Of a stretch of DNA of 23,704 nucleotides, positions 12,067 through 18,199 are shown piece by piece (the stretch's first letter is position 1; every line of letters starts with the position of its first letter). The translations under genes and the position numbers were made by a program. The notes below the pieces were generated by a model. The model did not search any database. It was not told the DNA's origin and saw nothing but the letters and a program-made list of their open reading frames with translations. This DNA is from Candidatus Pacearchaeota archaeon (GTDB lineage: Archaea; Nanoarchaeota; Nanoarchaeia; Pacearchaeales; GW2011-AR1): contig NZER01000478.1 of NCBI GenBank assembly GCA_002690445.1, forward strand, positions 1 to 23,704, given 5' to 3'.

Positions 12067-13748
12067 AGCCATACTACGACAGCCCCGAAGGAAAGATATA
12101 CAATGGTTCGGCATTGACCGTTCTCAAAGGCATGGCCGATGGTTCTGTCCAGATGTGCGTTACGAGTCCTCCGTATTGGGGATTGCGTGATTATGGTACT
12201 GAGCCGGATATATGGGATAGTGATGCTGGTTGCGAGCACGAGTGGGGGGGCAAACTGGCAACAGGATCTAAGGGGCACCCGGGAGACAAGTCAACTCTTG
12301 TTGGAACTCAAACCGCTGATATTTCAAAGGCGGCTCAATCTCAAGGCCAATTCTGCCAACTCTGCGGTGCATGGCGTGGCAACTTAGGATTGGAGCCAAC
12401 CCCTGAGTTATACGTGCAGCACATGGTAGAGATATCCCGTGAGGTTCGGCGTGTGCTGCGAGATGATGGCACGTTGTGGTTGAATTTAGGAGATTCGTAT
12501 AACGGGAGTGGCGGCGCACATAAGCCAGAACATGCGAACCCCGGTATCTCTAACAGCGCCATACGAAGTGGGGTTGATGGACGGAATGTTGACACACTCA
12601 AACCCAAAGACCTCGTTGGCATTCCGTGGATGGTTGCCTTTGCCCTGCGAGCCGATGGGTGGTATCTGAGATCAGACATCATTTGGAATAAAAAAAATCC
12701 AATGCCTGAGAGCGTAACCGACAGGCCAACAAAGGCGCATGAGTATTTGTTTTTATTGAGCAAGAGTCAGCGCTATTACTATGACTCTACCGCCATCAGG
12801 GAAAACGTTCTTGACGACGATGCGATAAATGATTATAATGGTAACTATGAGAGGATACACGGAAAAACAAAGAGCGGACAGGCTCAGGGCCACCCGGAAA
12901 TACAATCAAAGCAAGCACGGAAGAGCGAAACGGAAGGAATACAGACAAACAGAGGCGGGGAAGAGGTCACAGCAAACGTGGGCACTCTCAGAGAAGGGCA
13001 GAGATTCTCAAGCCAAATACAGGAAAACGGAGAAACGGAAAGCCGTGCTAAAGAAATATCAGAGCACGGAAAAGTTCAAGAAAACGCTGAGAAAATACCA
13101 TCAGACGGACAAGGGCCGTGCGAACCTTGCGAGAGGGGTCCACAAGCGCCGATCATCGCTGCAAAACTGCATAAGCAATCTTACAGCCGAGCAGTGGCGA
13201 GAGATAAAAGACAAATACCGTCACAAATGTGCTTACTGCCGGAGAAGGATGGAACGGTTGACGATGGACCATGTAATACCGTTATCGAAGGGGGGGCACC
13301 ACATTGCGGAGAACATAGTTCCGGCGTGTCGAAGCTGCAATTCAAAGAAGGGGAACCGCCCGCAGGAAGAGTTAAGATCCCCGGAGGGTGGGATAACAAA
13401 CCCGGCTCTCACGGCACAATCCATCGCACAGGAAGAACCGAAGCTGAATATCAAACCACATCAGTAAAACCGGGCCGCAACAAGCGCACCGTCTGGACGA
13501 TAGCCACAAAGCCTTTTCCAGAAGCCCATTTCGCCACGTTTCCACCCAAGCTGATAGAGCCGTGTGTCCTTGCCGGTTGTCCAAAGGGTGGAACGGTGCT
13601 TGATCCTTTTTTCGGTTCAGGCACAACAGGGATAGTGGCTTATAACCATGACCGCAAATTTATTGGAATAGAGCTATCAAAAGTTTACCTTGACGATATT
13701 GCAATACCGAGGATCAAGAGGGAAACCGCCCAACTGAAACTTTTTTAA
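12063..13748 (+). CDS. SPPY-class site-specific DNA methyltransferase (N4-cytosine or N6-adenine)
   Basis: A 561-residue protein. Catalytic motif IV is TSPPYWGLRDYG (34-45) near the N terminus, and the AdoMet-binding motif I is DPFFGSGTTG (514-523) near the C terminus, the permuted beta-class order. Conserved neighbours include LWLNLGDSY, WYLRSDIIWNKKNPMPESV, AHEYLFLLSKS and AHFATFPPKLIEPC. It would methylate phage DNA, probably against restriction; an SPPY tetrad leaves N4-C or N6-A open. Residues about 256-468 form an unusually long, low-complexity stretch between YYYDSTAIRE and GRNKRTVWTIATKPF. In another frame the same DNA encodes an HNH endonuclease, so this stretch looks like an insertion that kept the frame open. 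Whether the enzyme remains active is not known. Confidence 0.88.
   Translation: MKPYYDSPEGKIYNGSALTVLKGMADGSVQMCVTSPPYWGLRDYGTEPDIWDSDAGCEHEWGGKLATGSKGHPGDKSTLVGTQTADISKAAQSQGQFCQLCGAWRGNLGLEPTPELYVQHMVEISREVRRVLRDDGTLWLNLGDSYNGSGGAHKPEHANPGISNSAIRSGVDGRNVDTLKPKDLVGIPWMVAFALRADGWYLRSDIIWNKKNPMPESVTDRPTKAHEYLFLLSKSQRYYYDSTAIRENVLDDDAINDYNGNYERIHGKTKSGQAQGHPEIQSKQARKSETEGIQTNRGGEEVTANVGTLREGQRFSSQIQENGETESRAKEISEHGKVQENAEKIPSDGQGPCEPCERGPQAPIIAAKLHKQSYSRAVARDKRQIPSQMCLLPEKDGTVDDGPCNTVIEGGAPHCGEHSSGVSKLQFKEGEPPAGRVKIPGGWDNKPGSHGTIHRTGRTEAEYQTTSVKPGRNKRTVWTIATKPFPEAHFATFPPKLIEPCVLAGCPKGGTVLDPFFGSGTTGIVAYNHDRKFIGIELSKVYLDDIAIPRIKRETAQLKLF
12847..13467 (+). CDS. HNH endonuclease embedded out of frame in the methyltransferase gene
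   Basis: In the +1 frame relative to the methyltransferase an open frame runs from 12829 to 13467. The likely product starts at ATG 12847 (MRGYTEKQRADRLR, 206 aa), though ATG 12829 is possible and neither has a strong ribosome site. Residues 18-95 are six or so basic repeats of about 13 residues built around KYxxTEKGK. The C-terminal HNH domain is complete: CAYC (128-131), DHVIPLSKGG (141-150), N156 and CRSCNSKKGNR (161-171). Such repeat-HNH proteins are usually free-standing homing endonucleases. It lies wholly inside a gene whose own frame stays open, so it is either an overprinted gene or an insertion tolerated in a linker. Confidence 0.8.
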   Translation: MRGYTEKQRADRLRATRKYNQSKHGRAKRKEYRQTEAGKRSQQTWALSEKGRDSQAKYRKTEKRKAVLKKYQSTEKFKKTLRKYHQTDKGRANLARGVHKRRSSLQNCISNLTAEQWREIKDKYRHKCAYCRRRMERLTMDHVIPLSKGGHHIAENIVPACRSCNSKKGNRPQEELRSPEGGITNPALTAQSIAQEEPKLNIKPHQ

Positions 13749-13758
13749 AGGAGAAACC

Positions 13759-13890
13759 GTGTACGGATTAAGCGAAGTTGGCAGGGTGTGGCTGGCCTTT
13801 GGGGTGGGGGTGGCCGTCGGTTGCTTTGCAACAATCCTTGTTGTTGGCATCTGGACAACCATCATCGATACGCTCCAAAAGGAGAAATAA
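13759..13890 (+). CDS. Small single-pass membrane protein (43 aa), GTG start
   Basis: GTG 13759 follows AAAGGAGAAACC, ten nt after the methyltransferase stop. The product begins MYGLSEVGRVWLAFGVGVAV and continues as a hydrophobic helix to about residue 35 (GCFATILVVGIWTTII), ending DTLQKEK. One membrane span is clear; it could reverse through a Gly-rich centre. It overlaps the next start by one base (TAATG), so translation is probably coupled. I do not recognise a family. Confidence 0.6.
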   Translation: MYGLSEVGRVWLAFGVGVAVGCFATILVVGIWTTIIDTLQKEK

Positions 13891-14000
13891 TGCCGAAAGG
13901 CGACGAGAAAGCAAAAGCGAGCCGGACCCTGCTGGAAATAACGGCCATCAGGATTGAGAAGGTGCAGGACATCAGCCAACAAGACGCTTGGGCAGGTTGA
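13890..14000 (+). pseudogene. Remnant of a phage ASCH-like protein (36 codons)
   Basis: ATG 13890, with AAAAGGAG about 5 nt upstream, encodes MPKGDEKAKASRTLLEITAI and then RIEKVQDISQQDAWAG. This matches, from memory, the middle of long phage ASCH-superfamily proteins, where MPxWASRxxLEVTxVRVERVQDISEEDAxAEG follows a WVRE segment and precedes the C-terminal part. Both the N-terminal part and everything after the DAxAEG position are gone. The frame is therefore probably a deletion remnant that happens to keep a start and stop. A real mini-protein is less likely but possible, because the ribosome site is good. Confidence 0.55.
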
Positions 14001-14024
14001 ATTTAAACTAATTAAGGGGGAACC

Positions 14025-14342
14025 ATGAACAAGTTACAAAGGGAAGCGATCATGTGTCTGAGCCTCACGCTTAGGCCGAAAAAACACAGAGGACAAGTGC
14101 CGGTCGCTCGAGAGTTGGCCATTGCGGTGTGGGAATACGCCCTATTGGGGTTCTGGGACAAGCTCTTCAAGAAAACCCGGTACCGGTACGCAAACTCCCT
14201 GCTTGACGCTGCGCTCTCGGACTATACGAGCCAGCAGATAGAACAGGGAAAAAGAAGGATAGAAGGGGCCGCCAGTGCTGGTTCGATGGCCGATCTGCGC
14301 GGCGGAAGCCATGTCTGTATGGGTGGACCCCTTGCCGGATAA
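14025..14342 (+). CDS. Hypothetical 105-aa protein
   Basis: ATG 14025 has AAGGGGG about 6 nt upstream. The product starts MNKLQREAIMCLSLTLRPKK; the middle is helical (ARELAIAVWEYALLGFWDKLFKK, NSLLDAALSDYTSQQIEQGK). The C-terminal 25 residues are Gly/Ala-rich and overlap the next gene. No catalytic motif is evident. It lies between the ASCH remnant and the HNH-like Ref protein near the end of the rightward operon. Function unknown. Confidence 0.6.
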   Translation: MNKLQREAIMCLSLTLRPKKHRGQVPVARELAIAVWEYALLGFWDKLFKKTRYRYANSLLDAALSDYTSQQIEQGKRRIEGAASAGSMADLRGGSHVCMGGPLAG

Positions 14343-14670
14343 ATGGCCCTGTTACTTTCAGCCCGATCCTAAATCGATCACCCGAAAGGATGAGAAATAC
14401 CTCGCTTTTCTACGCAAAGAGCCTTGTATCTTTAACGATATGTCGTGTAGCCGGATCGTCGAGGCTGCACACAAAGAAGGCGGGGGGATCGGGAAGAAGG
14501 GCCACGACGACGAGGCTCTTCCGATTTGTCTATATCATCACAGAATGGGGAATAACTCTGAGCATGAAATGGGTGCGAAGTCGTTTGCGAAACACATCAT
14601 AGAGAGAACCGGATACACCCGGGAAGAACTGGTTGAAATGCACCGTAAGAGGTATAAGGATAAGATATGA
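14311..14670 (+). CDS. HNH-type nuclease-like protein, Ref/DUF968-like
   Basis: I start at ATG 14311 (MSVWVDPLPDKWPCYFQPD, 119 aa), which has GGAAG just upstream; an in-frame start at 14275 would add 12 residues deep in the preceding gene. The pattern YLAFLRKEPCIFNDMSCSR, then VEAAHKEGGGIGKKGHDDEA, then LPICLYHHRMG has the C...H...G-G-K-D...LC..HH layout of P1 Ref and DUF968/NinX-type HNH proteins, which act as RecA-linked or recombination nucleases. The C terminus is helical (AKSFAKHIIERTGYTREELVEMHRKRY). It is the last gene of the rightward operon; its stop touches the A-run of the terminator at 14670. Confidence 0.7.
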   Translation: MSVWVDPLPDKWPCYFQPDPKSITRKDEKYLAFLRKEPCIFNDMSCSRIVEAAHKEGGGIGKKGHDDEALPICLYHHRMGNNSEHEMGAKSFAKHIIERTGYTREELVEMHRKRYKDKI

Positions 14671-14721
14671 AAAAAAAGAAACCCCGAGAGGATGGCCCGG
14701 CGAAAGGCTATCTCGGGGTTT
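14670..14721 (-). terminator. Strong intrinsic terminator for the leftward late operon
   Basis: AAACCCCGAGA (14679-14689) and TCTCGGGGTTT (14711-14721) form a perfect 11-bp stem. Read leftward the stem is followed by C and then eight U (14677-14670), a classic rho-independent terminator for the holin/endolysin/tail transcript. Read rightward the stem is followed by only a short T tract and would terminate less well. It sits where the two convergent operons meet. Confidence 0.85.
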
Positions 14722-14945
14722 GCATAAGCGCCCTATGGGCGTGAATGCCTGATTAAAATGGTCGCCGGACCAAGCCTATAACTTGGAGGCGCTACATCCG
14801 GCATTACAAATGCTACAAATTGCGTAGCATCTGATAAATTCAAAGGTATGTCTATGAACAATTAAAGTTTTGGCTATTCTGGCGATTGTGTCGAAGACGA
14901 GTGCGCGTGGTGGCAGACATACAATAAAAACTTGGTGGACATGAT
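14722..14945. other. Convergent intergenic region with three more hairpins, no gene
   Basis: I see no coding frame with a ribosome site here. Hairpins are present: CGCCC/GGGCG at 14729-14741; GCCGGA/TCCGGC (14764-14769 with 14797-14802) enclosing CCAAG/CTTGG with a 7-nt loop (14770-14786); and ATGCTAC/GTAGCAT (14810-14830). The middle one has an anticodon-arm-like look but lacks tRNA D and T arms. The region is probably 3' untranslated RNA of the leftward operon. Confidence 0.5.
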
Positions 14946-15341
14946 CTAACGCGTAAGCCCTTTTTGCTTTTCGTACGTCCTCATGGCACCAAGACCAAGC
15001 ATGGCCAACACAAGATCCATCAAAAGAGTGGTATTGATCCTTGGCCCCGGCGATCCGGTTATCCACACGAGAATAGGGTTGACCACGAATTCAAGGGCTA
15101 ACCCCGCGCCGCATATCCACATAATAAATGGTCGCGCACCGGAAACAAACATCGTCCGGTGACCGGCCTGTATTTTATTGACCTCAGATTGCCACCTGTC
15201 CGGCTCCTGCTGGACCTTCATCAGTAAAATAGATGCGGCTTTCTTTTCTTCCTTGGTCTCGACAAAGCGGTCTACAACATCGGCTATTCCCTTTGCCGTT
15301 TCTGTTACTCCTGATCCTAATATCTTTGCTAAAAAGCCCAT
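14946..15341 (-). CDS. Holin, GTA 3TM family
   Basis: A 131-residue protein; ATG 15341 has a GGGGG run 5 nt upstream. The central segment (VNKIQAGHRTMFVSGARPF, then MWICGAGLALEFVVNPI, then LLMDLVLAMLGLGAMRTYEK) matches the gene-transfer-agent holin 3TM family: an amphipathic helix, a membrane span at about 70-94 and a second at 106-121, ending in basic residues. Holins form pores in the inner membrane that release the endolysin. It lies directly downstream of the endolysin, separated by a 12-bp hairpin, and is the last gene before the terminator. Confidence 0.88.
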   Translation of the reverse strand: MGFLAKILGSGVTETAKGIADVVDRFVETKEEKKAASILLMKVQQEPDRWQSEVNKIQAGHRTMFVSGARPFIMWICGAGLALEFVVNPILVWITGSPGPRINTTLLMDLVLAMLGLGAMRTYEKQKGLTR

Positions 15342-15354
15342 ATTACCCCCGCGG

Positions 15355-15381
15355 AATACCCTCAGAATCTCTGAGGGTATT
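15355..15381 (-). other. 12-bp intercistronic hairpin between endolysin and holin
   Basis: AATACCCTCAGA (15355-15366) and TCTGAGGGTATT (15370-15381) are perfectly complementary with only a 3-nt loop. No U-run follows on the minus strand, so it is not a full terminator. On the mRNA the stem ends a few bases before the holin ribosome site (about 15346-15351), so it may protect the transcript end, slow ribosome entry or cause partial termination to limit holin. Confidence 0.65.
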
Positions 15382-15386
15382 GGTGG

Positions 15387-15818
15387 TCAACTCGGATAAA
15401 CCTTTAAAAGGCCGGTATAGTTCCTGACATCAAAGTGCAGCCAGGGTATGTCCATTTCAATGCAGCGGATATGAGCGTAAAGCTCGTCTGCCGGGTCGTA
15501 GGGCTCGAGTATGTCTATCCGAATATTCTCGGGATCCACAAGTTTAAACTTGGGGTCGAAAGCCCTGCCGAATTTGTGTTGGCTTAAATCAGAGCCGATT
15601 TCACAGTCTCCCGGGCGCCACCCTCCAAACTGGTTGTTCCCGCCCCAATGCCAATCGTTTACGGTCGCTGATCCGTACCGGTCCCGGAGTCGATCGAGAG
15701 TTTTAAGCGCACGATCGTCAAATAAACCCCATAGCCGATGATGCTTATTCTTCGGCGTGGCCTCGTAGATCGCCTTGGGGACCAACTCGTATAATTCAAA
15801 GTGCTTGGTTTTATACAC
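15387..15818 (-). CDS. Endolysin-like M15 peptidase (D-Ala-D-Ala carboxypeptidase type)
   Basis: A 143-residue protein starting at GTG 15818, with GAGG about 8 nt upstream inside the preceding gene and a one-base stop overlap. The zinc signature of M15 peptidases is present: SQHKFGRAFD (H81, D88) and WLHFDVRN (H128), with the hydrophobic LFDDRALKTLDRLRDRYG helix before them. No signal peptide is seen, as expected for a holin-released enzyme. It would cut peptidoglycan cross-links at the end of infection. Its neighbours, a holin and a membrane protein, support the lysis role. Confidence 0.85.
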   Translation of the reverse strand: MYKTKHFELYELVPKAIYEATPKNKHHRLWGLFDDRALKTLDRLRDRYGSATVNDWHWGGNNQFGGWRPGDCEIGSDLSQHKFGRAFDPKFKLVDPENIRIDILEPYDPADELYAHIRCIEMDIPWLHFDVRNYTGLLKVYPS

Positions 15819-16123
15819 TAATGGCCCTCGATGTTCTGTTCTCTGTATTCCCGGTAATTGCGATAGACAACGTACATGTATATAAGATCCAACCCGACCA
15901 AAACGATCAAAAGCGGAACCTCCGGCGCAATGAAAAGCCCTACGACAACCGCTGCCACGATAACGGCCTTAAATACGATAAACGCCTTTACGGTCCCTAT
16001 CCGCAGCATAAGCCGTCTGACGATCGGGTTTAACTCTTTACCTCCAATTGACAAGATCCTGTTTGTAAGATACACATCTGCGGCCTGTAAGATCACCAGT
16101 GTCAGAAAAAGAATTAAAAGCAT
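15818..16123 (-). CDS. Three-span membrane protein, DUF5658-like
   Basis: A 101-residue protein; I start at ATG 16123 (MLLILFLTLVILQAADVYLT) because GGAGGAGG lies just upstream, rather than at an earlier in-frame codon at 16144. There are about three hydrophobic segments: 1-16, 43-63 (VKAFIVFKAVIVAAVVVGLF region) and 68-86 (VPLLIVLVGLDLIYMYVVY). The pattern ADVYLTNRILSIGGKELNPIVRR matches the DUF5658 membrane family, of unknown function. Lying directly before the endolysin, it may assist lysis, for example as a pinholin or antiholin, but this is inferred from position only. Confidence 0.7.
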   Translation of the reverse strand: MLLILFLTLVILQAADVYLTNRILSIGGKELNPIVRRLMLRIGTVKAFIVFKAVIVAAVVVGLFIAPEVPLLIVLVGLDLIYMYVVYRNYREYREQNIEGH

Positions 16124-16136
16124 AGATCCTCCTCCG

Positions 16137-17258
16137 CTATTCAAAAATTACCGTTGCGTTCGCGTTCGCTGTCGCTATCGTCAATGTCAAGCCTATCGTA
16201 AACGGAACGCCCCGCAAGTTCACGTTAAACGGCACCGTGTTAGGCGCCATAGCACCACTTGACCATAGAATTGTCCCCGATGCTGCCGTGTTGTTGTAGA
16301 GCGTTATTACAGAGTTGTTTGCGGTGTCGCTTACTGCGAGGCCATGCAGCGTCCCAAACCCGACCTTTAGTATTTTTGCGGCAACCGTACCGGCCTGGTA
16401 CCAACTGTTCGGAGAAGTGATCTCTCTGCCGAGCTTGATAATGATTGCGGTCCAACACTCGATGGTTCCGCTTGTCGTGCCAGAAGCCGAGTTAATTGAG
16501 GTTATCGCTACGCACACATCGTTTGATGTGGAAAGAAGGGCTGTTGTCGGGAGGAATTTGTGTATCAAGACATCATCGATGAAGAACCAAGCGCCCATGG
16601 TGAAAAAGACGATCTCGTAGGCGTGAACGTTCGTGTCTACAGTGTACTCAGACACGTCTCCGTTGAAAGACCCAGAGCCTACCGTCGTCGTTGATGTGGC
16701 CGAAATGTGAGTGACAGACAAAAGCCCCGCGCTGTCAAGAGAAAAGCAAAAGCCATCCTGTGGAACAGCGCCAGAGGTATTAAACGCGCCCCATCTCCGG
16801 GTGCATTCAGCAATGGTTGTATCGGGTATCCTGATAGCGGCCCGGAATTGTAATGGATGAGCGAACTCAAACCCCGCTTGTTGGGCGGTTATCAGTTGGC
16901 CGTACCCATTGTTCGCGGTTCCGGAGGATATGGTGGCTATGGAATTTGCAACACCAGAAGCGGAGCTCGCGCCGGATGTTGTTGCTGTCCAGTGGAATGC
17001 GTCAATAGAGGCCCCAAAGCTCGTACCTACCATCCTGAACGGCTCAACCACTTTCATATCCCTCATGGGCGTGAACTGACCCACATATGAAAAGGTGTCT
17101 TTTAGCGTAACATTATGGCCATCGGCTAACTGTTTCGCGCTTGTGGCAAGGCCAACATTGTCCTCGTCAATGGATGCCTGCAGGTTCTTACTCGCGGTTA
17201 CGCCGGCGCGATCCCCGCTCGTTTCGTCCCTTATGAAGAAATCTCTAAGGCGACTCAT
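16137..17258 (-). CDS. Tail fibre or receptor-binding-type structural protein
   Basis: A 373-residue protein starting MSRLRDFFIRDETSGDRAG; AGAGGGA lies about 9 nt before ATG 17258, which abuts the stop of the preceding gene. The middle (residues about 65-275) is beta-rich, with Ser/Thr/Gly-rich strands and a segment reading TNVHAYEIVFFTMGAWFFIDDVLIHKF, which resembles a concanavalin-like jelly-roll used for sugar binding. The C-terminal 100 residues (VGFGTLHGLAVSDTANN through PFTIGLTLTIATANANATVIFE) match, from memory, a short beta domain common at the ends of phage tail proteins. It is probably exposed on the virion and binds the host surface. Confidence 0.7.
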   Translation of the reverse strand: MSRLRDFFIRDETSGDRAGVTASKNLQASIDEDNVGLATSAKQLADGHNVTLKDTFSYVGQFTPMRDMKVVEPFRMVGTSFGASIDAFHWTATTSGASSASGVANSIATISSGTANNGYGQLITAQQAGFEFAHPLQFRAAIRIPDTTIAECTRRWGAFNTSGAVPQDGFCFSLDSAGLLSVTHISATSTTTVGSGSFNGDVSEYTVDTNVHAYEIVFFTMGAWFFIDDVLIHKFLPTTALLSTSNDVCVAITSINSASGTTSGTIECWTAIIIKLGREITSPNSWYQAGTVAAKILKVGFGTLHGLAVSDTANNSVITLYNNTAASGTILWSSGAMAPNTVPFNVNLRGVPFTIGLTLTIATANANATVIFE

Positions 17259-17657
17259 TTAGTACCATCCCTCTGTCGTTTCATATACGAGCAAAAGTGT
17301 TTCAAGATCGTATAGAGCCTCCGAGCTGTTGGCTCCGACAAGCAATTCCGAACCATCTGGGGTTACCGTTACGTCGTTTCCAGAGGTTCCAACGTTTATG
17401 ATCCTATAGTAAGTCCCGTCAACACCCGCCGGAAGGTTCGCCGTTATTGCCCCGCCGTCCGTATCGCAGAAAATCTGCTCGTCTGTAGACAAAACAGTAT
17501 AGGGCGAATCAGAATCGGTTATCCGAGTCGTTCCTGCGATCTGCCCCGGGGCAGCCACTAGGACGGCGATTACATCGTAAAGGTCTTGTAGAGACCTTTC
17601 CTCGCGTCTATTCCACGTTCCGCCGTGTATGGCGGTGTAGGCTTCTCTCGCGGTCAT
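17259..17657 (-). CDS. Small beta-rich tail/fibre-like structural protein
   Basis: A 132-residue protein; ATG 17657 overlaps the stop of the previous gene by one base. After a short helical N terminus (MTAREAYTAIHGGTWNRREE) the sequence SPYTVLSTDEQIFCDTDGG, AITANLPAGVDGTYYRIIN, VGTSGNDVTVTPDGSELLVG is a repeated-strand domain seen often in phage fibre and virion-decorating proteins. It ends YETTEGWY, the typical closing aromatic pair of that domain. It probably trimerises and forms part of the tail tip with its two neighbours. Confidence 0.65.
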   Translation of the reverse strand: MTAREAYTAIHGGTWNRREERSLQDLYDVIAVLVAAPGQIAGTTRITDSDSPYTVLSTDEQIFCDTDGGAITANLPAGVDGTYYRIINVGTSGNDVTVTPDGSELLVGANSSEALYDLETLLLVYETTEGWY

Positions 17658-18184
17658 TAAGAATGTCCACCAGACTTTATACCGGTAAAGACAACGAGCT
17701 TGTGCGCCGCGCTACCGATAACGTATATCTCGTTTACAGCGTTCAGAAGTTCCAAACTTCCGCCCGCTGAGATCCTTACCGAACGGGTTACGTCTTGGAC
17801 AGCTGCGATCGTAGCTAAATTCAAAGAAGCTCCGACCTTTAACGTTTCGCTCTGGAACGTACCAGTCAAGGTGTCGATCCAGATAGTCCCGGCTGCGTCT
17901 GCGCCAGCCCATGTCCCCGAGTCAAGATCGACCTTTACGACGTTGCCCGTAGCTCCACCGGATTCCCCCTCTACCTCGTCGTCGACCGCGATCTCGGTCG
18001 TACCGCCGCTGGTAAAGTCAAGCGCATGTCCCGCTTTCCCGGACGTATTGAGATAGGTAACAGCCGAAGCGTGGTTGTTGTAGATCCGAATGTCCTGTCC
18101 GGCCTTCTTCTCCTTTACCATGATTTGGTTGGTGGTTGTTACTGAAAACACCGACTGGGCATAGTTAATAATCTCTCTGGCCAT
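17657..18184 (-). CDS. Virion structural protein with Gly/Asp-rich beta insert
   Basis: A 175-residue protein. ATG 18184 (MAREIINYAQSVFSVTTTNQ) is chosen because GGAGG lies 5-9 nt upstream; a start four codons earlier lacks a site. The outer parts (QIMVKEKKAGQDIRIYNNHAS and SVRISAGGSLELLNAVNEIYV, FTGIKSGGHS) form a fold common to small phage structural proteins. Between them, roughly residues 67-130, lies a Gly/Asp-rich module, DEVEGESGGATGNVVKVDLD followed by GTWAGADAAGTIWID and GTFQSETLKVG, of a type found inserted in several phage structural proteins. It lies directly after the giant protein gene. Confidence 0.65.
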   Translation of the reverse strand: MAREIINYAQSVFSVTTTNQIMVKEKKAGQDIRIYNNHASAVTYLNTSGKAGHALDFTSGGTTEIAVDDEVEGESGGATGNVVKVDLDSGTWAGADAAGTIWIDTLTGTFQSETLKVGASLNLATIAAVQDVTRSVRISAGGSLELLNAVNEIYVIGSAAHKLVVFTGIKSGGHS

Positions 18185-18199
18185 GTAAACCTCCATCTC

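Noticed and set aside
13788..13889. Upstream extension of the ASCH remnant in the same frame
   Set aside because: The extension reads Gly/Cys/His-rich nonsense and is the shadow of the 43-aa membrane protein; it does not resemble the missing N terminus of the family.
14764..14802. tRNA-like cloverleaf arm
   Set aside because: A 5-bp stem with a 7-nt loop sits inside a 6-bp stem, but D and T arms, the TTCGA loop and a 7-bp acceptor stem are missing on both strands, and position 33 is not T on the plus strand.
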